A DNA stretch of 42,854 nucleotides from a virus: IMG/VR virus record IMGVR_UViG_3300010370_000003, positions 1 to 42,854 of that record. One strand, given 5' to 3'. Shown piece by piece: positions 16,479-24,074 of the stretch (position 1 is its first letter; every line of letters begins with the position of its first letter). The notes under the pieces were generated by a model. That model did no database searches. It was not told the DNA's origin and worked only from the letters and a program-made list of their open reading frames with translations. The position numbers were made by a program, and so were the translations under genes.

Positions 16479-17069
16479 CTAGCCCGCGGCGATGGTCGAC
16501 GTGTCGGATGCGGTCGCCGTGGGGGTGTCCGCATGGGACAGGAGTTGACGCGCCAGCACGAACGCCGAGGTAGCCGGCAGCGGCGCAAAGCCCCCGCCGA
16601 AAGGGCCGAGCTTGCTCCTCGCGTACGCCACCGCTCCGATCTCGAGCAGCGCCTCGTAGGAGATGAGCTCGCCGAGGTAATCAAGCCCGTCGCTGTCGAG
16701 AATCGGCCGACCGTCGCTGCTCTCGCGCGGAAACACGACCTCGCTCTTCCACGACAACGGCGGGCAGACCTCCGCGCGCACCAGCGCATAGGACAGCGCA
16801 CGCAGCCAGCGTGACTCGGCAGTCGGCAGCGAGTCGCACTGCGCGCGCTCATAGACGCGTAGCGGGCGCAGGACAAACACGCTCGCGCGAGCGCCCTCGA
16901 CGAAGCGCAGCAGCTTGCGGTCGCGGTTGCCGTAGCGGATATCGTCCTGCCGCTCGCCCACCGTGCCGAAGTGCGCCGCGAAGTCGCGGCCCATCGCAGC
17001 ACGATCGATGGCGGGGTCGAACGAAACAGAGACGTGTAGCTCTTTGGTCGGGTCGGATTCGTAGTGCAT
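16479..17069 (-). CDS. Putative tail assembly chaperone, first gene
   Basis: A 196-residue protein starting at ATG 17069 behind a strong GGAGG at 8 bases. The first 100 residues are mixed, with VSVSFDPAIDRAAMGRDF and an Arg-rich central part. Residues about 125-180 are helical (LDYLGELISYEALLEIGAVAYARS), the kind of helix that binds the tape measure. Identification rests on position after the tail tube gene and size. It could also be a tail completion protein. Confidence 0.65.
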   Translation of the reverse strand: MHYESDPTKELHVSVSFDPAIDRAAMGRDFAAHFGTVGERQDDIRYGNRDRKLLRFVEGARASVFVLRPLRVYERAQCDSLPTAESRWLRALSYALVRAEVCPPLSWKSEVVFPRESSDGRPILDSDGLDYLGELISYEALLEIGAVAYARSKLGPFGGGFAPLPATSAFVLARQLLSHADTPTATASDTSTIAAG

Positions 17070-17108
17070 ACGTGCGCCTCCTCAAGCGCAGTTCTGCGGG
17101 TGTTGTGC

Positions 17109-18371
17109 TCAGAAGATGTGAATGCGGAACGCCGAGCGCTGGACATCCGTAGACGGGCTGCTGATGGCTTCGTCGTTGCGGCCAGCCCACGAGACGAGAA
17201 AGCCGTACAGGTCGTTTGCAGGCGTGCGCGGGGGCACCACCGAGAGCTGCACGGTCGGCGCGCTCAAGAGCACGATGCCCGACGTCGTCATGCCGATCTG
17301 CTGAAACAGCGACAGGTCAGTGCGGTTCGTGTCGGCTGTGATCCAGTTGGTCGCCGCGTCGTCGTAGACCTGAACCTGACCGGTGATGGCGCGACCGCGC
17401 GCGCGCTTCCAGCCGATGATGCCCGACGACGCAGGCCCTTCCGGCGACGTTACCGGCAGGTTAGCGAGCCCCGGCGTCCAGGTCGACGACGAGTGCGACA
17501 CGAGGTTGCGCGTCTGCGTCGACGTGATGGTGCCGGTGCCGAGGATGAGCTCGGACGTCATGTGCGCGATAGGCGAGAAGTCCGTGATGGTCGACGCCGC
17601 AAGCGATGCGGCGCTACGCACCCACGACGCGCCGGTGAGATTGGCCGACAGCTTTGCGATCTGGCCCTGCGTGATGTCGATCGCGAGCGTGCCCTGCATC
17701 CCGAGACCGACGTACTCATCGCCGCTCTCCGCGCCCTCAATGATGAATTGCAGCGTCGACAGCAGACCCGCCTGATTGTTCGTCAGGCCGAACGTCGTTG
17801 CCCAGATAATCGGCTCGCCCGCCACCGGAGCCGAGCTGTGCGCGACCTTAGGCACGACTGCGTTAGCCGTGCACGACAGAATCTCACGCGCTTCGTAAAG
17901 CCCCGTCGACTGGATGCGCACCGCATACGCGCCGCCGGGCGAGCCAAGCGTATTGCCGTGCCCGGCCGTGACATTGACCGACGACGTCGTGGAGCCAGCC
18001 TGCACCGTCGTTGCGGCAGCCTGAGGCGTACCCTGCTGAACAGCGCCCATCAGCACCGACAGCAGACGACCAAGCGCCCAGGTCGTGGACCACGCGTTGT
18101 TACCGTCCTGCGGTGCGCCAGTGCCAGCAAGGTACGTCTGCAGCGCAAGCGTGCTCGACTTCTTCGCGAGCACCATCTTGGAATTGGTGAAGCTGTGCAG
18201 GTATTGCTGCTGCAACTCAGGCTCGAGATGGTCGGTAAGCGGGACGAACGTGCCCGAGTTCTCGACAATCGGCAGGTCGAGGAAGTTCGCAGGCGTGCCG
18301 GATTCATCGACGGCAAACGCGGCTTCGGCAGCGATTCGCGTACGCCCGAGCGCAGAAACTTGAACGGTCAT
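17109..18371 (-). CDS. Major tail tube protein
   Basis: A 420-residue protein starting at ATG 18371 with AGGAG upstream. The sequence is beta-rich with Ser/Thr/Gly turns throughout, including GLTNNQAGLLSTLQFIIEGAE and a C-terminal beta domain. It lies between the tail terminator-like gene and the chaperone genes, the canonical place for the tail tube subunit. It is longer than many tube proteins, which suggests an extra Ig-like or decoration domain. No sheath gene accompanies it, so the tail should be non-contractile. Confidence 0.8.
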   Translation of the reverse strand: MTVQVSALGRTRIAAEAAFAVDESGTPANFLDLPIVENSGTFVPLTDHLEPELQQQYLHSFTNSKMVLAKKSSTLALQTYLAGTGAPQDGNNAWSTTWALGRLLSVLMGAVQQGTPQAAATTVQAGSTTSSVNVTAGHGNTLGSPGGAYAVRIQSTGLYEAREILSCTANAVVPKVAHSSAPVAGEPIIWATTFGLTNNQAGLLSTLQFIIEGAESGDEYVGLGMQGTLAIDITQGQIAKLSANLTGASWVRSAASLAASTITDFSPIAHMTSELILGTGTITSTQTRNLVSHSSSTWTPGLANLPVTSPEGPASSGIIGWKRARGRAITGQVQVYDDAATNWITADTNRTDLSLFQQIGMTTSGIVLLSAPTVQLSVVPPRTPANDLYGFLVSWAGRNDEAISSPSTDVQRSAFRIHIF

Positions 18372-18382
18372 GTCTGGTTCTC

Positions 18383-18925
18383 CTAGGTGATCGCCGCTGC
18401 GGTCAGCACGACGCCGGTGTATCGCTGCTCGAGCTGGTAGAGCCCACCGCCTTCAGTCTCGCCAGAGCGCGGCGCATCATCGCGGACGACCGTCGTGCCC
18501 TGCCACGCAAGCACGCCGCTCACGATGCCAGTGGCGACACCAGCGCTCGTCGTCGTCAGCTTGCCAGGCCACGCGTACGCCTGCGCCACGAGGTCGCTCG
18601 TCTCAGCCGCCGTCGACTTGATGGCCTGATACTCAGGCGCGAGCAGCGTCTGCGCTTCGAGCAGATACGTGTACGTCAGCGTAACCTCGATGCCGCGCAT
18701 CCAGATGTTGCTGGGCTGCTGCGGGCGCTCGTCCAGCATTGGATACGCGACGGCGATGTCGACGCGCGGCACCGCGACGCCACGACGCGACAGCGTCAGG
18801 TCGCTCGCACCGCCAGCGATGTCGGCCGACAGCAGGCCCGGCGTCAGCGCACGCACGCCAGCGATGGTGCCCTCGCAGACCTCGCGCAACGCGCGGCGAA
18901 TGGCGACGTCATCGACAGCAGCCAT
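18383..18925 (-). CDS. Putative tail terminator or neck protein
   Basis: A 180-residue protein that starts at TGATG with the preceding morphogenesis gene. A helical N-terminus (DVAIRRALREVCEGTIAGVRALTP) is followed by an alpha/beta body with EVTLTYTYLLEAQ. The gene between the gpG-like protein and the tail tube gene usually encodes the terminator that caps the tube and docks the head. Family signature not certain. Confidence 0.65.
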   Translation of the reverse strand: MAAVDDVAIRRALREVCEGTIAGVRALTPGLLSADIAGGASDLTLSRRGVAVPRVDIAVAYPMLDERPQQPSNIWMRGIEVTLTYTYLLEAQTLLAPEYQAIKSTAAETSDLVAQAYAWPGKLTTTSAGVATGIVSGVLAWQGTTVVRDDAPRSGETEGGGLYQLEQRYTGVVLTAAAIT

Positions 18926-19398
18926 CAGCGCACCAGCTTTCCGTTGATGATGTAGCTACCGACCTGCGCTTTGATGCGGTCAAACACGGTTTTCGCCGGT
19001 CCCGCCATTGTCAGTTCGCCCTGCGCCGTAATCGGCAGGAAGGGCCGCGCTGGGATGCGACGAGTCCCGAATTGCTGAAAGCCCGCGTAACCGATGTTTG
19101 TGCCAAAGTAAATCGTGCGAGCACCGCCGCGTGCGTAGGTCGAGTTGCGCAGCACGCCTGTGTCAATCAGTGGCTTGCTTGACTGTTTGCGACGACGCTT
19201 GACCGTCTCAGGGTCGAGCGGCTTCCAACTCGTGCCGGTCGGCGTGCGACTCTCTTGGAACGATGTTTTGAGCAGCCGATTGACCGACTCAGCGCCGACT
19301 TTCATCGCGGGCCCGAGGTCAGTCGTGCGCCGCATCATCGCGCCCCACGCACGCGCCGCCTTGTCGGGGCTCTGGCCGCCGGGATACGAGACGGCCAT
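18925..19398 (-). CDS. Mu gpG-like virion morphogenesis protein (Phage_tail_S type)
   Basis: A 157-residue protein matching the phage virion morphogenesis family. Visible signature: SRTPTGTSWKPLDPETVKRR, then LIDTGVLRNSTYA, IYFGTNIGYAGFQQFGTRR and IPARPFLPI. In Mu the homologue gpG acts at head-tail joining and tail completion. Here it lies between a connector-like gene and a tail terminator-like gene, in full agreement. It overlaps its upstream neighbour by one base (TGATG). Confidence 0.85.
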   Translation of the reverse strand: MAVSYPGGQSPDKAARAWGAMMRRTTDLGPAMKVGAESVNRLLKTSFQESRTPTGTSWKPLDPETVKRRRKQSSKPLIDTGVLRNSTYARGGARTIYFGTNIGYAGFQQFGTRRIPARPFLPITAQGELTMAGPAKTVFDRIKAQVGSYIINGKLVR

Positions 19399-19862
19399 CA
19401 GAACAGAATCAGCGACCGCGTCGAGAAGACACGCTCGCTGCTGGTAAGCTCAGTTCCGTTGATGATGTCCGCGCCACCGTCGCCGCCGAGCGGGTCGCGG
19501 TCGAGGCCGGGCAAGTCGATGCGCACACCATCGGTCGCGTACAGCGAAGACGGGTCAGGCACCGTCGCGACGATGGTCGCGGGAATCTCGACGCCGCGCG
19601 CGTAGAAGGACGCGGTCTTGAGCCAGACGCCGAAGCTCATCAAGCGCAGCAGCTCGAACGCATCGCCGCTCGACGGCTGCTGCGGCGACAGGCTGACCGA
19701 CGAATAGCCGCCCTTGCGGCAAGCCGAGAGCACCGTCGCATCGGCCGCAGCAATGTACGCCGAGCGTGCGCCTGCGTCGCTTGCAATGGCCGCGTATTGC
19801 GCGGGGCCACGAGTGCCGCCACCGAGCATCGATTCGATGTACGCGTCGGTCAGAAACGCCAT
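19398..19862 (-). CDS. Head-tail connector-like protein
   Basis: A 154-residue protein starting at ATG 19862 (TGATG overlap); the longer frame upstream has no support. The N-terminus is helical (AFLTDAYIESMLGGG, then AYIAAADATVLSACRKGGYSS), followed by FELLRLMSFGVWLKTASFYARG. The size, helical content and place after the capsid cluster match connector or adaptor proteins, the position of gp36 in Mu-like phages. It ends by overlapping the gpG-like gene. Confidence 0.65.
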   Translation of the reverse strand: MAFLTDAYIESMLGGGTRGPAQYAAIASDAGARSAYIAAADATVLSACRKGGYSSVSLSPQQPSSGDAFELLRLMSFGVWLKTASFYARGVEIPATIVATVPDPSSLYATDGVRIDLPGLDRDPLGGDGGADIINGTELTSSERVFSTRSLILF

Positions 19863-20164
19863 CACACGCCTCGCTGGAAAGTGCCGGGGCCCTCGCCCTC
19901 GTCGGCGTAGGTCACGAACGTCAAGCCGCTCGGCTTGTGCACGCGGAGCTCGATGCCGTTCACCCAGTCGACGCGGACCACGACGGCCTCGCACGAGACG
20001 CCTGCGACAGTCGTGAAGCGCACGCGCTCGCCAGCCGCGACAGGAGCGCGCACCGCAGGCTGTGCGACGACGACGGGCGCAGGCACGGGCGCAGCGTCTA
20101 CGACGTCCTGTGCAGGCTGCTGTGCGTCAGCGTCGGCCTTAGCCTTGCGGCGCGCGCCAGCCAT
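19862..20164 (-). CDS. Small structural protein of unknown role
   Basis: A 100-residue protein. The first 45 residues are low-complexity (basic, then Ala/Pro/Val-rich), probably disordered. Residues about 45-100 form a small beta domain (ERVRFTTVAGVSCEAVVVRVDWVNGIELRV). It overlaps its neighbours by one base at each end. It lies in the head-completion block, so it may be a head-tail joining accessory protein. Confidence 0.65.
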   Translation of the reverse strand: MAGARRKAKADADAQQPAQDVVDAAPVPAPVVVAQPAVRAPVAAGERVRFTTVAGVSCEAVVVRVDWVNGIELRVHKPSGLTFVTYADEGEGPGTFQRGV

Positions 20165-20703
20165 CAGCCGCGCCTCTGCTGCGTCGCCGCGTCGAGCTTC
20201 GCGTTCAGCTTCTCAAGCGCGCTGACAACGCCAGCGAGCACCGCGTCGTTTGCGCCCGGCGACGCAACCTGCGCAGCCGTCTCCGCGATGGCCGCAGCGC
20301 GCTTGCGCTCGTGCTCGATCTCGATGGTGTCGAGCTCGCGCAGCACCTCGACCTTTTGGAGCGGGAGCACGTCCCGCAGCGTGATCTGCCGGAACTGCGA
20401 CTCAGCGCTGATCGGACACTCGGCCTCGCTGCGCTTGGTCTGCGCGCACCAGTCGGCGACATACGTCGAGAGGTTCGCGACGCACGACTGATAGTCGGAC
20501 TCGCGAGTCTCGACGAGCTTCTGCAACGCAGGCAACTCGCTGCGGTAAATCTGGATGTCGTGGGTGCCTGACGGGTAAACGCGACCGTCGTTGAGCATCT
20601 GGCCCATGTGGCCGGGACGCACGGTGACGCGCACCAGCAGGCGCGACTCAGGACGCGCGTTGCTCGCGACGTGCCCGTATGGCGTGGCGTGATCGTATTC
20701 CAT
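20164..20703 (-). CDS. Head-region protein of unknown role
   Basis: A 179-residue protein with GAGGAG 8 bases before ATG 20703. The N-terminal 60 residues are beta-rich with DGRVYPSGTHDIQIYRSELP. The rest is helical and charged, ending in a coiled-coil-like tail. Cys residues occur in SCVANLSTYVADWCAQ. It is the first gene after the homing endonuclease insertion, preceded by a leader with two GC-rich hairpins. Possibly a capsid-vertex or connector accessory protein; family not recognised. Confidence 0.65.
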   Translation of the reverse strand: MEYDHATPYGHVASNARPESRLLVRVTVRPGHMGQMLNDGRVYPSGTHDIQIYRSELPALQKLVETRESDYQSCVANLSTYVADWCAQTKRSEAECPISAESQFRQITLRDVLPLQKVEVLRELDTIEIEHERKRAAAIAETAAQVASPGANDAVLAGVVSALEKLNAKLDAATQQRRG

Positions 20704-20725
20704 TGCTTCATCTCCTCATGATGAA

Positions 20726-20769
20726 CGCTGCGATATGCAGCGGGACCATCGGCGGGAGTTGCACCCGCC
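20726..20769 (-). other. Two GC-rich hairpins in the leader of 20164-20703
   Basis: Within the 106 bases between the homing endonuclease stop and the next start there are two perfect hairpins: CGCTGC/GCAGCG around a 5-base loop (20726-20742) and GGCGGG/CCCGCC around a 7-base loop (20751-20769). Outside these, GACCAT (20744-20749) pairs with ATGGTC (20798-20803). No T-tract follows, so this is not an intrinsic terminator. It may stabilise or process mRNA. Confidence 0.6.
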
Positions 20770-20809
20770 ATCACGCTCGCGCGCGACTGCGACTCGCATG
20801 GTCTGTCGT

Positions 20810-21631
20810 CTATTCCGCGACCTCGATGTGCCAGCCGCTGATAACACAACGGCGCATCCGATAGGATTCGTAGAGGCTGCGATAACGTAGCCCGTGCTCC
20901 GACGCAAACGCGCGGAGGTCCGACGTCATGTACTTGGTGCCGTCTGGTCCCGTGATGACCATCGGCGGAAACTTGCGACGACGCATGGCACCGACGCGCG
21001 CGCGACGCTCTTCGCTCTGCGTGTATGCGCCTGCGGCCCGAGCTGCTGCAACGCGCTTCGCGATGTGCTCTGGCGATTGCTTGCGACCTGCGGCCGATAC
21101 CTTCGCAGCGTATTCCGGGTCGGCGTGCCGCGCCTTCGACGTGACTGCGATAGCGGCCCGCGCTTCGGGATGCTCGACGTAGAATCGCTGCAACGACTCG
21201 CGATGCTGCGCTCGTGCTTCGGGCGTCTTGGCGTCCCATGCCGACTGAGTACCAGCACAACGCCTTTGACGTGAGGCTTCAGGGTCACGATCTGCTGCGC
21301 CTTCGCGACTCGCCGCTTCGTGTCGAATGTTGTAGCAGCGCTTGCCGCGATCGTGCCACTTCGACAGGTAGAACTGTTCGCGTTCAAGCCTTTGCGCGCG
21401 ATCACCATTCACAACTTCAATGACTACAAAAACAAATGAATCGGTCCCGCACTTGTTGAAGTCAGCCTGTAGGAACCGGTTGGCGTGCTTGTTACGCCTA
21501 AGCGCAATTTCATGTTGAACAAATCGCTGCTTCAAAACCTTGGCAGACCCAAAATAAACACGACCGTTGGCCGTGTTTTTTATGCAGTAGATCCCGCTCT
21601 TTCGCGAATTGCCGTTGTATTCAGCCAACAT
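20810..21631 (-). CDS. GIY-YIG homing endonuclease
   Basis: A 273-residue free-standing homing endonuclease. The N-terminal catalytic domain shows GIYCIKN (13-19), VYFGSA (25-30) with the YIG-equivalent Tyr26, Arg36 in LKQRFVQH, and Glu85 in LEREQFYL. The C-terminal half is rich in HTH and NUMOD-like DNA-binding repeats (RHADPEYAAKVSAAGRK, SEERRARVGAMRRRKF, DLRAFASEHGLRYRSLYES). The start is ATG 21631, 7 bases after GGAGG; upstream codons lie in the hairpin described at 21638-21671. The gene sits between the capsid and connector genes and is richer in A and T at its 5' end than its neighbours, which suggests acquisition. Confidence 0.9.
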   Translation of the reverse strand: MLAEYNGNSRKSGIYCIKNTANGRVYFGSAKVLKQRFVQHEIALRRNKHANRFLQADFNKCGTDSFVFVVIEVVNGDRAQRLEREQFYLSKWHDRGKRCYNIRHEAASREGAADRDPEASRQRRCAGTQSAWDAKTPEARAQHRESLQRFYVEHPEARAAIAVTSKARHADPEYAAKVSAAGRKQSPEHIAKRVAAARAAGAYTQSEERRARVGAMRRRKFPPMVITGPDGTKYMTSDLRAFASEHGLRYRSLYESYRMRRCVISGWHIEVAE

Positions 21632-21637
21632 GATGAA

Positions 21638-21671
21638 ACCTCCGTGGCACGCCGAAGCATACCACGGAGGT
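21638..21671 (-). promoter_or_regulatory. RNA hairpin sequestering the endonuclease ribosome site
   Basis: On the minus strand 15 bases pair with 15 bases around a C(UUCG)G tetraloop. The outer ten pairs are perfect (ACCTCCGTGG with CCACGGAGGT) and the inner five include G-U pairs. The 3' arm contains the GGAGG that serves ATG 21631, so the site is buried whenever the capsid transcript folds. Three U residues follow, too few for a strong terminator. Translation from early or processed transcripts could escape the block. Confidence 0.85.
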
Positions 21672-21684
21672 AACATCTAACCGG

Positions 21685-22656
21685 CTACAAAATTCCGCCG
21701 TAGATGCAGGGCCACATCCCAGCCGCGTACTGGCCATCGGCGATGAGGCCGAAGGTCAGCGCGTCGTTCTGCATGACGGTCGGGCTGCTGAGGTCGATGT
21801 CGAGCTGCTCGCGCGGAGCCGCGCCCTCGACAAAGAACATGGGCTTCGCGCCGCCAGGGCCCTCGCCGACGAGGTACCAGTAGTCGTCCTGCGTGCCGAC
21901 GAGGCGCGGGTCGACGATGAGGTCGACGAGCCCGTTGTAGGCGTTGGAGACGCCAGCGCTCGCGACGACCGCTGCACCAGCCTCAAGGCCGGTGTTCGCG
22001 ACGCTGCGGCCACGGATGTCCATCTTCGTGATTTCCGAGCCGACGAGGCGGTTCTTCGGGCCGACGATGAGGTAACGCGGCACGATGCGGAACGGCTCGC
22101 CGTTCTCGCGCTGCAGCGACGTCATCGACGCGAACGCCGTGTCGAAGGTCAGCGGGCTGAGCGCGCTGGTGGTCTTGTTCGACTGGTTGCCCGAGGGACC
22201 ATTCGGGTGCGACGTCGAGAAGAGGTTGACACCGTCAAAGCCCACAGGGCCGTCGCCGCTGTTGAGGAAGAGGCCCTGATGCAGCACGTAGTCCTTGTAG
22301 GACTGCGCCGCGCTCATGAACTTGCGGACGCGCGCCGCGACGATGCCGCTGCGATCGTACTCGGCATCACGACGACGGACCTTGAGCTGCACGGCCCACG
22401 TGGTGAGCAGGACGTTGAGGCGGTACGCGCGGCTCACGCCGGTCTGGCGCGCGCCGTCGAACTCGAGCCAGTTGCCGAGGAAGTCCTCGAGGATGATCGA
22501 CGTGGTCGTGCCGCCGTCCGCGGGAATCGTCTCGCAGAGCGCGTTGACGAGGCCCTGATCGGCCGAGCTGGTGAACAGCTCGTCGGCCATGGTGCGGAAG
22601 ACCGTTGCGGCCGCGTCAATCGCGGTCTGATTGATAACGTGCGATGAGTCAGACAT
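21685..22656 (-). CDS. Major capsid protein, Mu gpT-like
   Basis: A 323-residue protein starting at ATG 22656 behind AGGAG. Features of the Mu gpT type are present: a helical N-terminus (IDAAATVFRTMADELF), the E-loop region with RRRDAEYDRSGIVAARVRKF, YKDYVLHQGLFLN, a central FDTAFASMTSLQRENGEPF, PRYLIVGPKN and a C-terminal DIDLSSPTVMQNDALTFGL. It forms the HK97-fold shell. It follows the decoration protein gene directly, and the transcript then enters the endonuclease hairpin. Confidence 0.88.
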   Translation of the reverse strand: MSDSSHVINQTAIDAAATVFRTMADELFTSSADQGLVNALCETIPADGGTTTSIILEDFLGNWLEFDGARQTGVSRAYRLNVLLTTWAVQLKVRRRDAEYDRSGIVAARVRKFMSAAQSYKDYVLHQGLFLNSGDGPVGFDGVNLFSTSHPNGPSGNQSNKTTSALSPLTFDTAFASMTSLQRENGEPFRIVPRYLIVGPKNRLVGSEITKMDIRGRSVANTGLEAGAAVVASAGVSNAYNGLVDLIVDPRLVGTQDDYWYLVGEGPGGAKPMFFVEGAAPREQLDIDLSSPTVMQNDALTFGLIADGQYAAGMWPCIYGGIL

Positions 22657-22692
22657 GATGTTTCACTCCTGAGTGGGATTCGATTGACGCTA

Positions 22693-23115
22693 TCAGAGCG
22701 TCGCCGCGCTGCGGATCTTCACCCACGCAGCAGTGGTGGAGACGGGCTGGACGACTTCGCCAACCTTCACGTCGTTGGTGCCAGCCGCAACCGTGGTCAC
22801 GAGGTCCGAGTCGCTGATGACGCACGCAGCGCCCGTGACGGCAGCGAGCGACGAAGCCGCGCCGAGCAGCTCTTCGTGGCCAAACTTGACGTTGATGGTC
22901 GCGCCAGCGGCAGCGCTGGTGACCGTCTCGGTCGCGATGCCGACGAAGGTGCAGCCAGCGGTGTCCGCGCCAGGCAGCGCGAGGTTGGTCGCGGCGGTCA
23001 CCATCACGAGCGAGCCCTCGTAAATGGTCGTGCCGGTCGTGCAGGTGTAGGTGGCGTAGGAAGCGAGCGAATCGTTGCGCGTCTGACGCGCGGTCATTGC
23101 GGTGAGTGCAGCCAT
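22693..23115 (-). CDS. Capsid decoration protein
   Basis: A 140-residue protein made almost only of small residues and beta strands (TGTTIYEGSLVMVTAATNLALP, VGIATETVTSAAAGATINVKFG). Size, composition and the position between scaffold/protease and capsid genes match trimeric head decoration proteins such as lambda gpD, which brace the expanded shell. Start ATG 23115. A coil-free, Gly/Ala/Thr-rich sequence makes other roles unlikely. Confidence 0.78.
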   Translation of the reverse strand: MAALTAMTARQTRNDSLASYATYTCTTGTTIYEGSLVMVTAATNLALPGADTAGCTFVGIATETVTSAAAGATINVKFGHEELLGAASSLAAVTGAACVISDSDLVTTVAAGTNDVKVGEVVQPVSTTAAWVKIRSAATL

Positions 23116-23150
23116 GGTGATCTCCTATTGAGCGGGTGAACCGACGCGCG

Positions 23151-24074
23151 TCACGCGTTGGAATTGCGAGCCGCGTGCTTGGACAGCATCACGGCGACAT
23201 GGTCATCCGCAGCCTTGCCACGAAGGCCCGCGGCCTTGGCATCGTTGCGGAAAATGTTGACGAGCGGGTCGTTGCTCGCGCTGAGCTTCGACACCGCGTT
23301 CTCGCGCGCGGCCTTCGCGCCGGTGACCATCGCGCCAACAGGCGGCTGCGCAGTCGCGGGGAGCGCGCTGTAAATGTCGAGCGCGAGTTTCTCGTTCTGC
23401 TCGCTCGCAGCGACAAACGCATCGCGCTGCGCCTCAGTAACGCGGCCCTCGCCGAGCAGCCGCGAGAACGACGCCGCGATGCGGGCCGTGCGCTCAAGCG
23501 CCTGACGCTGCGCGCGCTCCTGCGACAGCTCCGCGACCTGCGCCTGAAGCGCGGTGACGGTGGCGGCAAGTTCGACCGCGCGCGCCTTGTGCGCCGAGAG
23601 CTCGGTGACCGTGCGCGAGAGCTGCGCGTTTGCATCGGCCGTCATGCCCGACACCGGGCCCGCGACAAGCAGCGCCGCGATCTGGTCGAGCTTCTCGGTG
23701 GCGGCCGCGTCCACGCACACCTCATCCATCCCAGTCGCCTCGACAAGCTTGCCGAGCACCATCGTACCCGCGGCTTCAGTGGCCTCCGCAGCGAGATCCT
23801 CGACCTCTGGCATTTCGGCCATCGGCTCGACCATGATTTCGTCCGCGAGCTTGCGGACGCTGGCGGCGATGCGCGCGAGGCCCTTGACCTTCTTTTCGTC
23901 CATCATTTCCGCGACGCCTTCGGCGACCGGCTCGAGGATCGCTTCCTTCTCCTCAGCCATCGCGCCAGCAAGCGCGACGAGCGCGTCAAACGCCTTCTTC
24001 ATCTTTTCCGGCGTGGCGTCTTTCTTGAGCCCGAGCGCCGTCGCGATTGACATCAAAACCTTCGTGGGATCCAT
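23151..24074 (-). CDS. Nested in-frame scaffold protein
   Basis: An ATG at 24074, in frame with the protease gene, is preceded by AGGAGT at a spacing of 6-7 bases, a strong internal ribosome site. The product would be 307 residues starting MDPTKVLMSIATALGLKKD: exactly the helical, coiled-coil scaffold half without the protease domain. Lambda (C/Nu3) and Mu (I/Z) make their scaffolds in this way. The site is seen in the sequence; that it is used is inferred. Confidence 0.75.
   Translation of the reverse strand: MDPTKVLMSIATALGLKKDATPEKMKKAFDALVALAGAMAEEKEAILEPVAEGVAEMMDEKKVKGLARIAASVRKLADEIMVEPMAEMPEVEDLAAEATEAAGTMVLGKLVEATGMDEVCVDAAATEKLDQIAALLVAGPVSGMTADANAQLSRTVTELSAHKARAVELAATVTALQAQVAELSQERAQRQALERTARIAASFSRLLGEGRVTEAQRDAFVAASEQNEKLALDIYSALPATAQPPVGAMVTGAKAARENAVSKLSASNDPLVNIFRNDAKAAGLRGKAADDHVAVMLSKHAARNSNA

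Noticed and set aside
16476-16481. Programmed frameshift joining the two tail chaperone genes
   Set aside because: The first gene stops two bases before the next ATG and I see no slippery heptamer near the end of the first gene. Reinitiation explains both products.
20744-20803. Possible tRNA (acceptor-like GACCAT/ATGGTC and T-arm-like hairpin)
   Set aside because: Only about 27 bases lie between the acceptor-like arm and the T-arm, so there is no room for D- and anticodon arms. One acceptor pair is a mismatch and there is no CCA context.
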